From the NCBI GenBank assembly GCA_964427955.1, contig CAYRWY010000108.1, positions 1-14,635 on the forward strand: a DNA stretch of 14,635 bases. The letters run 5' to 3'. The position numbers and the translations under genes were made by a program. Each line of letters starts with the position of its first letter. Within the stretch, counting starts at the first letter, position 1. The stretch comes from JACRBK01 sp964427955. GTDB taxonomy: Bacteria; Chloroflexota; Anaerolineae; Aggregatilineales; Aggregatilineaceae. The notes beneath the pieces were generated by a model. It was given only the letters and a program-made list of their open reading frames with translations, searched no databases and was not told the origin of the DNA. Shown here one piece after another: positions 6,694 through 13,756 of this stretch.

Positions 6694-6704
6694 CGCCGCG
6701 TCAA

Positions 6705-7505
6705 TCACACTGGCGGAAGCGGCGCATTCCGTTCGATCAGGTGGTACAGATCGGTCGTTTCGTGCATAGGTTCCAGTTCCAACCCTTCGGCCAACGCGGC
6801 GCGGCACTGCTCGTACACGCGCAGCGCCAGCGGGCGGTTGCCCCGCAGGGTGTGGCCGACCATCATCAGGCGATACGCCTCTTCCCAGTACCGGTCCAGC
6901 GTCAGCACCGATTGGCAGAGATGAATCGCCTCCTGGTAGCCTTCGCGGCGCAGCAGCAGCACCGCCAGCCGCATCGCGCCGGAGAGATACAACGTTTGCA
7001 GCCGCTCGCGCTCCAGGCTGGCCCAATCTTCGTACAGCGCATCGGGCAGATAGTCGCCGCCGTAGCAGTCCAGCGCCTCGCGGTAGGCATCTACCGCGCC
7101 GTCGAGGTTGTCATGTTCCAGCCGCGCCGCGGTCTTCAGCCCCTGCCGGAACGTCTCCGCGTCGATCTGGATCGCGGCGTCCGGGTCCAGGCCGTAGGCC
7201 GCGCCGTTGCGCAGGATGAACGTCGAGAGCGAGCGCGTGGAACGGTCCGGCTCCAGCGCATCGTTCAAGGCATTCATCGCCACTTTGAAATCACGCTCGG
7301 CGCGGGCGTCGTCGAGAGTAGGCCATAACTCGGCGACGATGCGCTCTTTGGGGAGCAGTTGGTGATTGGTGCTCAGCCTCGCGGTGATCAAAAACTGGAA
7401 CAACCGCTGAGCTTTTTCCCGCTTCCACACCGCCCCGGGCAGCGGCTCGCCGTTCAACCATACCCGGAACATCCCTAACGTCTGAATGCGCAGCGCACTG
7501 CTCAT
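6705..7505 (-). CDS. stand-alone BTAD/SARP-type transcriptional activator
   Basis: A 266-residue regulator made of an OmpR-like winged helix and a bacterial transcriptional activator domain. The first 100 residues fit the winged helix (IQTLGMFRVWLNGEPL near 7-22, KREKAQRLFQFLI at 28-40, ELWP at 59-62). From about 115 the BTAD tetratricopeptide-like helices follow (YREALDCYGGDYLPD at 141-155, then ALRVYEQCRAALAEGLELEP at 227-246). No STAND ATPase or sensor domain is attached, so it is the small SARP form. I use the ATG at 7505, preceded by AGAGG; the ATG at 7544 has no ribosome site and overlaps a possible -10 (TACAAT, 7548-7543). It ends 81 bases before the pha genes, and its likely binding site lies in that gap. 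Control of PHA synthesis is inference. Confidence 0.85.
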   Translation of the reverse strand: MSSALRIQTLGMFRVWLNGEPLPGAVWKREKAQRLFQFLITARLSTNHQLLPKERIVAELWPTLDDARAERDFKVAMNALNDALEPDRSTRSLSTFILRNGAAYGLDPDAAIQIDAETFRQGLKTAARLEHDNLDGAVDAYREALDCYGGDYLPDALYEDWASLERERLQTLYLSGAMRLAVLLLRREGYQEAIHLCQSVLTLDRYWEEAYRLMMVGHTLRGNRPLALRVYEQCRAALAEGLELEPMHETTDLYHLIERNAPLPPV

Positions 7506-7601
7506 CGAACCTCTGGCTATGAAAAACCGCGTCACGCCGTCCATTGTAGTGATTTCTGGCCGGGTTAGCTATCCTTTAAGGTCAAAAATGGAGAAACCGC
7601 G

Positions 7602-8414
7602 ATGATCAAACTGGCCGGGATTCAAATGTACGTCGAGGCGGGGCACAAAGCCCGCAACCTGGCCCATGCGCAGGAACTGATCGCAGAGGCGGCACGGCAC
7701 GGGGCCGACCTGATCGTCCTGCCCGAAGTGATGGACCTCGGCTGGACCGATCCTTCCGCCCGGCAGCAAGCCAGCGCGATCCCGTCCGGCGATACGTGTA
7801 CGCGGCTGAGCGCGGCGGCCCGGCAGCACGGCGTCTACCTGTGCGCGGGACTGGTCGAACGCGCGCCGGACGGCACGATCTACAACGCTGCCGTGATCCT
7901 GGACCGGCAGGGGCAGGTCATCCTGCACCATCGCAAGCTGAACGAGCTGGACATCGCCCACGATCTGTATGCGCAGGGCGACCGGTTGGGGGTCTGCCAC
8001 ACCGAGCTGGGCACGCTGGGGCTGTTGATCTGCGCCGATGCTTTCGCGCAAGATCACGTCATCAGCCGGACGCTGGGCTACATGGGCGCCGATCTGATCG
8101 TGTCGCCCAGCAGTTGGGCGGTGCCGCCCGATCACGATAACACCGCAACGCCCTACGGGGATGAATGGCGCGCGGCGTACAGCCCGGTCGCGCGGGATTT
8201 CGCGCTGTGGTTCGTGGGCGTGAGCAACGTGGGTCCGATCCCCGCCGGACCCTGGGCGGGGTGGCGCGGGATCGGGTGCTCGCTGGTAGTTGGCCCGGAC
8301 GGCCAGCCGGTCGTCCAGGGGCCTTACGGCGAGGAAACGATCCTTTACGTCGAGATCGATCCGGTGGCCCGCCCGGCGCGCGGCACGCAGTGGGCGGCGC
8401 GCGGACGGCCCTAA
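7602..8414 (+). CDS. nitrilase-superfamily carbon-nitrogen hydrolase
   Basis: A 270-residue cytoplasmic amidase of the nitrilase superfamily, which hydrolyses non-peptide C-N bonds. The Glu-Lys-Cys catalytic set is present: Glu42 in VLPEVMDLGW, Lys112 in HHRKLNELD and Cys144 in LLICADAF. Length and motif spacing are normal, and the protein looks whole. The family includes omega-amidase, N-carbamoyl-amino-acid hydrolase and many uncharacterised members; nothing here fixes the substrate. The ATG follows GGAGA by about 8 bases. It is transcribed alone: the BTAD gene diverges from it across 96 bases, and the dehydratase operon converges on it with a 4-base overlap of stop codons at 8411-8414. A possible but poor promoter lies in the divergent gap (TTGTAG at 7545-7550, with no good -10). 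Confidence 0.9.
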   Translation: MIKLAGIQMYVEAGHKARNLAHAQELIAEAARHGADLIVLPEVMDLGWTDPSARQQASAIPSGDTCTRLSAAARQHGVYLCAGLVERAPDGTIYNAAVILDRQGQVILHHRKLNELDIAHDLYAQGDRLGVCHTELGTLGLLICADAFAQDHVISRTLGYMGADLIVSPSSWAVPPDHDNTATPYGDEWRAAYSPVARDFALWFVGVSNVGPIPAGPWAGWRGIGCSLVVGPDGQPVVQGPYGEETILYVEIDPVARPARGTQWAARGRP

Positions 8415-10117
8415 TCCCCGGCTTGCAGCGACTCGTGACGCAGAAAGTCGAAATCCACACCCAGGTGCGCCTGCTGCACCGTTTGCAGGTACAGGCGCTC
8501 GTAGCCGCGGGTGGGAAGAGTCAACGCGGCGGGCGGCGTGGCGCGGCGCGCGTCCAGCGTGCGCTCGTCCACCAGGAGGTTCAACTGCCGCCGATCCACA
8601 CTCAGTTCGATCCGGTCACCGTCGCGGACCAATCCCAGCGTCCCCCCGGCAGCGGCCTCCGGCGAGACGTGCAGCACAACCGTCCCGAAGGCCGTCCCGC
8701 TCATGCGCGCGTCCGAAAGGCGCACCATATCGCGCACCCCGGCCAACTTCTTCGGAATCGGCAGATAGCCCGCTTCTGGCATTCCGGGCGCGCCCAACGG
8801 TCCCGCGTTTTGCAGCACCAGGATATCGTCGGGGCGCACGTCCAGCGCGGGATCGTCGATGCGAGCAGCGAGATCGGACAGCGACGTAAAAACGACCGCC
8901 CGCCCGGTAACGTTAAGCAAATGCGGACTGGCCGCCGAACGCTTGAGCACCGCGCCGTCAGGCGCCAGGTTGCCGCGCAGGACCACTAACCCGCCCTGTG
9001 GCTGGAGCGGATCGTCAGCCCGGCGAATCACGGTCTGCCAGGCGGGCCAGCTATAGGGGCCGTCGAGCTGCTCGCCGAGCGTCTGCCCGCCGACCGTCAG
9101 CGTATCCAGGTGCAGCCAGCGTTTGAGTTCTTGCAGCACGACCGGCACCCCGCCCGCCCGGTCGAAATCTTCCATGTAACCGTCGCCGGACGGCTTGAGA
9201 TCGACCAGCACCGGCGTGATCTCGCCTAATTCGTCCAGCCGCGCCAGGTCGAGCCGGAGGCCCAGCCGTCCCGCGATGGCCGTCAGGTGGATAATCGCGT
9301 TGGTCGATCCGCCAATCGCTTGCAGCACCCGCAGGGCGTTGTCGAAGGCGTCCGCCGTCATGATCTGATCCGGAGTCGTCGCCGCGCGCGCCAGTTCGAC
9401 CGCCCGCTGGCCGGTCATCTCGCCATGCCGCAGCCGGTCCGCGTGGACCGCGGGAACACTCGCGCCGCCGGGCAGCATCATGCCCAGCGCCTCGATCACA
9501 CAGGCCATCGTGCTGGCCGTGCCCATCACGGCACAGGTGCCCGCCGTGGGGGCCAGTTGGCCCTCGGCCTGGCGCAGAGTCTCCGCGTCGATCTCGCCCC
9601 GGCGGTACATCGCCCAGAAGCGGCGGCAGTCGGTGCACGCGCCCAGGCGCTCCTCGCGAAAGTGCCCGGTCAGCATCGGACCGGCAGCCAACGCGATGGC
9701 GGGCAGCCCGGCGCTGGCCGCGCCCATCAACAGGGCGGGCAGCGTCTTGTCACAGCCGCCCATCAAGACCACCGCGTCGAGCGGCTGCGCGCGCAGCAGA
9801 GCCTCGACTTCCATCGCCATCAGGTTGCGGTACAGCATACTGGTGGGATAGAGAAAAACCTCGCCCAACGACATCACCGGGAATTCCAGCGGCAGACCAC
9901 CGGCCTGCCACACGCCGCGCTTGACCGCTTCGGCCAGCTCGCGGAATCCCCGGTGACAGTTATTGAGTTCGCTGTAGGTGTTCACGATCCCGATGATCGG
10001 CTTGCCGAGCGCCTGGGGGGTGAAGCCCATCGACAGGGCGAACGAGCGGCGCAAAAACAGCGCGAACTCCTGGTCGCCATACTCGGTTAGCTGCCGGGCC
10101 AGTCCTTGTTTCTTCAT
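8411..10117 (-). CDS. IlvD/EDD-family sugar-acid dehydratase
   Basis: An iron-sulfur dehydratase of 568 residues that most likely turns an aldonic acid into its 2-keto-3-deoxy acid. Three cysteines fit a [2Fe-2S] cluster: Cys54 (LNNCHRG), Cys122 (GGCDKTLPALLMG) and Cys195 (GTCAVMGTASTM). Their spacing, 68 and 73 residues, equals that of Cys60/128/201 in L-arabinonate dehydratase. Ser473 in RMSGTAFGT is the expected catalytic serine. GTC-x-x-MGTASTM marks the pentonate/hexonate branch, not branched-chain IlvD, whose motif differs at this point, and no ilvC is nearby. The start is the ATG at 10117, overlapping the upstream stop as ATGA. The frame stays open for 83 more codons, but these lie inside the transketolase gene and read as low-complexity shadow. 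It is last in the operon; substrate unknown. Confidence 0.9.
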   Translation of the reverse strand: MKKQGLARQLTEYGDQEFALFLRRSFALSMGFTPQALGKPIIGIVNTYSELNNCHRGFRELAEAVKRGVWQAGGLPLEFPVMSLGEVFLYPTSMLYRNLMAMEVEALLRAQPLDAVVLMGGCDKTLPALLMGAASAGLPAIALAAGPMLTGHFREERLGACTDCRRFWAMYRRGEIDAETLRQAEGQLAPTAGTCAVMGTASTMACVIEALGMMLPGGASVPAVHADRLRHGEMTGQRAVELARAATTPDQIMTADAFDNALRVLQAIGGSTNAIIHLTAIAGRLGLRLDLARLDELGEITPVLVDLKPSGDGYMEDFDRAGGVPVVLQELKRWLHLDTLTVGGQTLGEQLDGPYSWPAWQTVIRRADDPLQPQGGLVVLRGNLAPDGAVLKRSAASPHLLNVTGRAVVFTSLSDLAARIDDPALDVRPDDILVLQNAGPLGAPGMPEAGYLPIPKKLAGVRDMVRLSDARMSGTAFGTVVLHVSPEAAAGGTLGLVRDGDRIELSVDRRQLNLLVDERTLDARRATPPAALTLPTRGYERLYLQTVQQAHLGVDFDFLRHESLQAGD

Positions 10118-11070
10118 CGGGCCGTGCGCTTGCGCTTCAACGCACGCCGGGCCGCCCAGACGATGTCGTTCACCGACAGTCCCCAGGCATCCATCAGCGT
10201 CTCGGTATCCAGACCGGTCCCGGCGAAAGTATCCGCCAGACCGACAAATTCTACCGGCACCGGGTAGTGGGCGGCCAGCGTTTCGGCGACGGCGCTGCCC
10301 AACCCGCCGAGGATCGAGTGATCCTCCGCGGTGACGACGGCGCCCGTTTCGGCAGCGGCCTGGCACACCAGGTCCACGTCCAGCGGCTTGATCGTCGCCA
10401 GCGACAGCACGCGCACACTGATCCCCTCGCGCGCCAGGGCGTCGGCGGCGAGCACGCAGCGTCCCAGCATGTAGCCGGTGCTGATCAGCGTGACGTCGCT
10501 GCCGGGCCGCACCGTGATCCCTTTGCCAATCGTCACCTGGAGCGTCTCGTCGTACACCGCCAGCACATTCGCCCGGCTGATGCGCATGTAGACCGGGCCA
10601 TCATACTCGGCCACGGCCTTGACCATGCGGGCTGCTTCCAGGTTGTCGGCAGGCGCGATCACGGCCATGTTGGGCATCGCGCGCATGAGCGCCATGTCAT
10701 TGACGGCGAAATGCGTCGGGCCGTCCTTGTAGTCCGACAGGCCCGCATAACCGCCGACCAGCTTGACGTTGGCGTTGGCATAGGCGACGCAGGTGCGAAT
10801 CTGCTCGCAGGCGCGCAGGGTCAGCAGCGCGGCGAAGGTGTTCACGAACGGAATCCTGCCGCCCAGCGCGAACCCGACGCCGACATCGACCATCGACGCC
10901 TCGGTCACTCCCATGTTGAAGAAGCGGCCCGGATGGCGTTTGGCGAAATAGGAGGTCAGGGTGGACGAGGAGACGTCGGCATCCAACACGACCACGTCCG
11001 GATTCGCATCCCCATACTCGGCCAGGGCTACGCCGTAGGCCTGACGCTGTGGAATCGCGCTCATGCTCAC
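10114..11070 (-). CDS. split transketolase, C-terminal subunit
   Basis: This is the pyrimidine-binding and C-terminal half of a transketolase, 318 residues, which must pair with the N-half encoded just upstream. Glu57 in FFNMGVTEASM is the residue expected to activate the thiamine ring. GPTHFAVNDMALMR (117-130) holds the substrate-side histidine, and the C-terminal domain includes TAEDHSILGGLGSAVAE. The GTG start at 11070 sits 7 bases after AAAGGAG and overlaps the N-half stop as GTGA; an ATG two codons later (11064) is the alternative. The two-gene arrangement occurs in archaea, some bacteria and specialised sugar pathways such as apulose-phosphate and sulfofructose transketolases. Coupling to the dehydratase by an ATGA overlap suggests a catabolic, not housekeeping, role. 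The exact ketol donor is unknown. Confidence 0.9.
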   Translation of the reverse strand: MSMSAIPQRQAYGVALAEYGDANPDVVVLDADVSSSTLTSYFAKRHPGRFFNMGVTEASMVDVGVGFALGGRIPFVNTFAALLTLRACEQIRTCVAYANANVKLVGGYAGLSDYKDGPTHFAVNDMALMRAMPNMAVIAPADNLEAARMVKAVAEYDGPVYMRISRANVLAVYDETLQVTIGKGITVRPGSDVTLISTGYMLGRCVLAADALAREGISVRVLSLATIKPLDVDLVCQAAAETGAVVTAEDHSILGGLGSAVAETLAAHYPVPVEFVGLADTFAGTGLDTETLMDAWGLSVNDIVWAARRALKRKRTAR

Positions 11071-11906
11071 TGCCGGTCTCCTTTCAATTCGGCCCGCGCC
11101 TGGGCGTACTGCTCATCGTTCGGGACCGCGCCATGCCACAGGGCGGTGTTCTCCATGAACGAGACGCCCTTGCCTTTGGTCGTATGCGCCAGGATCACCA
11201 CCGGCAGGCTGTGAATCTCCAGCGCTTCGTCGAGCGCATCCAGCACCTGGCGGAGATTGTGCCCGTTGATCTCGATCACGGCAAACCCAAAGGCTTTCCA
11301 CTTTTCGACCAGTGGTTCCAGCGGCAGAATGTCGTGGGACGCGCCGTCCAACTGCACGTCGTTGTAGTCCATGATCACGGTCACTTCGCTGGTGCGGTAC
11401 TTGGACGCCGTCAGCGCGCCTTCCCACGCCACGCCGGACTGCATATCACCGTCGCTCATCAACACGTAAGTGTGCCAGCGCGGCCCGCCCAGCCGTTGGG
11501 CCAGCGCCATCCCTGCGGCGATGGAGAGGCCGTGCCCCAGAAAGCCCGACGACATCTCGACGCCCGGCGTCTTGACCCGGTCGGGATGTCCCTGCAAGTG
11601 CGCGCCCAGGTGGCCCCATTGTTCGAGGTCCGACACCGGGAAAAAGCCCCGCCGGGCCAGCGCCGAATAGAGCGCCGCCGCCGCGTGGCCTTTGCTCAAG
11701 AGGAAACGGTCGCGTTCGGGCCAGTCAGGGCGGGCGGGATCGATCTTCAGATGGTGGAAATACAGCGCGGCCAGGATCTCGGCAGCGGAAAACGATCCGC
11801 CGGGATGTCCGGCTTTGCGCCGGTACACCATGTCCAGCACATCCAGCCGGATCTGGCGCGCACATTCCTGTAGTTCCGCGATCAACGCTTCGGAATGGTC
11901 ATGCAT
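11067..11906 (-). CDS. split transketolase, N-terminal TPP-binding subunit
   Basis: The thiamine-diphosphate-binding half of a transketolase, 279 residues. Landmarks are AGHPGGSFSAAE (32-43), LLSKGHAAAALY (69-80), the cofactor motif SDGDMQSG (151-158) with YNDVQLDG (181-188), and HTTKGKGVSFME (241-252). The first residue of the TPP motif is Ser where Gly is usual, but the Mg-ligating Asp152 and Asn182 remain. The ATG at 11906 follows AAGGAG by 7 bases, and that AAGGAG touches the stop of the upstream TPP enzyme gene. The frame is open for 30 codons further, but these lie within that gene and look like shadow. It forms the functional enzyme with the C-terminal subunit, whose GTG overlaps its stop. 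Confidence 0.92.
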   Translation of the reverse strand: MHDHSEALIAELQECARQIRLDVLDMVYRRKAGHPGGSFSAAEILAALYFHHLKIDPARPDWPERDRFLLSKGHAAAALYSALARRGFFPVSDLEQWGHLGAHLQGHPDRVKTPGVEMSSGFLGHGLSIAAGMALAQRLGGPRWHTYVLMSDGDMQSGVAWEGALTASKYRTSEVTVIMDYNDVQLDGASHDILPLEPLVEKWKAFGFAVIEINGHNLRQVLDALDEALEIHSLPVVILAHTTKGKGVSFMENTALWHGAVPNDEQYAQARAELKGDRQ

Positions 11907-11917
11907 GATCAAACTCC

Positions 11918-13720
11918 TTAAACGCGCTCTTCGCGCTTTTCCTGCTCGTAAACGGCGCGGCGTTGTTCGTAATAGGTGGGGACCGGCACATCCCACCAGC
12001 CCGGCGCGAGTCCGCCCGACGTGCCCAGTGTGGGATCGACCATCACCTCGATCACGGCGGGACGGTTGAGCGCCAGGGCTTCCTTGAGCGCGGGCGCAAT
12101 TTCGTCCGGGCGGCTGATCCGCACCCCGTGCGCGCCGAAGGCTTGGGCGGCGTTGGCGATGTGCGGCGTGGCAGGCTCGCCCTCACGCTCGAACATGACG
12201 GCATAGGGTGCTTCTTCGCCATAGGCGATGATTTGCAGATCGCGGATGGCCTGCCAGCCCTGGTTGTTCATGACGAGCGACACCACCGGGATGTTGTACT
12301 GGACCGCCGTCGCAATTTCCTGGAAGGTCATCAGGAAGTCGCCATCGCCCACCATCGCGATCACCGGGGCCTCCGGCGCGGCCAGCTTGGCCCCCATCGC
12401 CGCCGGCAGCGACCAGCCCATCGTGCTGAAACCACCCGCCGACAGGTAGGTGCGCGGCCTGGTAAACGCCATTTCCTGGAAGACCTGCGCCTGCACGTTC
12501 CCTGCCGAGGTGACGACAATCGCCTCCGGGGGCAGCACTTTGCGGGCTTCGGCGATGGCACGCCCCATCGTGACGGGCACGCGGTCCGATGCGCGCAGTT
12601 CCCGGTTGTGCTTCCACCAGATGGCGACGTGTTCGGCGATCTCTTTGGTGTAAGGGGCCGACTGCCACGGGCGCGGGGACGTTTGGGCGCGCACGGCGTC
12701 GATCAGCCCGCCCAGCACCGCTTTGGCGTCGCCCACGATGCCCACCTCGACCGGGTAGTTCTTGCCGATCTCGAAGGGATCGATGTCCACGTGGATCAAC
12801 CGGGTCGGCGGGATGTTGAATGAGGCGCCGGGGCGGTACGACGAGGCGGCTTTGTCGGCAAACCGGACGCCGACGGCCAGGATCACGTCGGCCCGGACGG
12901 TCATGGTGTTGCCGCAGGTCGTGCCATTGCTGCCCATGTGCCAGGCGTAGAGCGGGTGATCTTCGGGGAACACGCTCTTGCCCTGCATGGTGGTGACGAC
13001 GCAGGCTCCCAGCGTTTCCGCCAACTGGCGCAGCTCGGCTTCCGCGCCGGAGAGGATCACACCGCCCCCGGCCACAATCACCGGGCGTTGGGCCTGGATC
13101 AGCACCTCGGCGGCACGCTGGAGCGCGGATGGATCGCCCGCCGGGCGGTCGTGCGGACGGCGCGTGCCCGGTTCCGGCAGATCGTCCAGTTCGACCGCAT
13201 CGGCCTGCACGTCCATCGGCAGCGTGACTAGCGCCGGGCCGGGCCGCCCGGTGTGCATGACGTTGAAGGCCTGGCTGATGGCGCGCGGCAGTTGGGCCGC
13301 CGTATCGACGTGCCAGGCACGCTTGACCGCCGGAAACAGGATGCGCGGCATTTCCGACCAGTATTGGCGCTCGATCTCTTGCAGCACGCCCACGCCGCGC
13401 ATGTAGGTGTGTGTTTCGCCGATCATCAGCAGCAGGGGGATCGAGTCGACGTAAGCCGTCGCCAGCCCAATCGCCGTATTGCTGGCCCCGGCGCCAATCG
13501 AGGTGTACACCGCCAGCGGTTGGCCCTTGACGCGATAGTAGCCGTCGGCCATGTGGACCGCGGCCTGCTCGTGGCGGGGCATGATCACCTGAATGCGGTC
13601 CTGACGGCGGCGCAGGGCGTCCACCAGGCCGAGCGTCCCGTGTCCGGGAATGCCGATCACGTAGGGCATTCCCTCTCGGACCAGCATTTCAACCACTATT
13701 TCGGAACCCGTAAGTTTCAT
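11918..13720 (-). CDS. acetolactate-synthase-like TPP-dependent enzyme
   Basis: A 600-residue enzyme with the three domains of the acetolactate synthase/benzoylformate decarboxylase superfamily: pyrimidine (about 1-170), central (about 200-340) and pyrophosphate (about 390-565). Glu51 in MPRHEQAAVHMADGY is the catalytic glutamate. The cofactor motif is GDGDFLMTFQE (458-468), ending at MNN (484-486). It would cleave or join carbon-carbon bonds next to a carbonyl. It could be an acetolactate-synthase relative, a glyoxylate carboligase type or a cyclitol-dione hydrolase type; none is convincing, and neither a small regulatory subunit nor ilvC is present. The ATG at 13720 follows GAGG by 6 bases; a start at 13747 would add 9 residues without benefit. 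It lies 36 bases after the oxidoreductase and abuts the transketolase pair, so a catabolic step is likely. Confidence 0.9.
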   Translation of the reverse strand: MKLTGSEIVVEMLVREGMPYVIGIPGHGTLGLVDALRRRQDRIQVIMPRHEQAAVHMADGYYRVKGQPLAVYTSIGAGASNTAIGLATAYVDSIPLLLMIGETHTYMRGVGVLQEIERQYWSEMPRILFPAVKRAWHVDTAAQLPRAISQAFNVMHTGRPGPALVTLPMDVQADAVELDDLPEPGTRRPHDRPAGDPSALQRAAEVLIQAQRPVIVAGGGVILSGAEAELRQLAETLGACVVTTMQGKSVFPEDHPLYAWHMGSNGTTCGNTMTVRADVILAVGVRFADKAASSYRPGASFNIPPTRLIHVDIDPFEIGKNYPVEVGIVGDAKAVLGGLIDAVRAQTSPRPWQSAPYTKEIAEHVAIWWKHNRELRASDRVPVTMGRAIAEARKVLPPEAIVVTSAGNVQAQVFQEMAFTRPRTYLSAGGFSTMGWSLPAAMGAKLAAPEAPVIAMVGDGDFLMTFQEIATAVQYNIPVVSLVMNNQGWQAIRDLQIIAYGEEAPYAVMFEREGEPATPHIANAAQAFGAHGVRISRPDEIAPALKEALALNRPAVIEVMVDPTLGTSGGLAPGWWDVPVPTYYEQRRAVYEQEKREERV

Positions 13721-13739
13721 CCAAAACCTCTTTTCTTGG
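13721..13739 (-). promoter_or_regulatory. possible hairpin presenting the Shine-Dalgarno
   Basis: On the minus strand CCAAGA and TTTTGG can form a 6-pair stem (one G-U) around the loop AAAGAGG, directly against the ATG of the TPP enzyme gene. The ribosome site GAGG lies in the loop, so the fold could tune translation. The stem is weak and might be chance. Confidence 0.25.
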
Positions 13740-13756
13740 TAAGGCAAGCCTCCTGT

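Noticed and set aside
7543..7548. TACAAT -10 for the BTAD gene (minus strand)
   Set aside because: A good -10 hexamer, but no -35 at 15-19 bases upstream; kept only as a hint in the gene entry.
7519..7605. 28-codon plus-strand frame ending in an ATGA overlap with the amidase start
   Set aside because: It would be a neat leader peptide, but it has no ribosome site and lies across the regulator's 5' region; short enough to be chance.
10118..10366. 83-residue N-terminal extension of the dehydratase
   Set aside because: Arg/Gly-rich low-complexity sequence lying inside the transketolase C-subunit gene; the ATG at 10117 overlaps that gene's stop as ATGA and fits family length.
8411..13720. Branched-chain amino acid biosynthesis cluster (ilvB plus ilvD)
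   Set aside because: The dehydratase motifs are of the sugar-acid type, no ilvC, ilvN or leu genes are present, and a split transketolase lies between the two genes.
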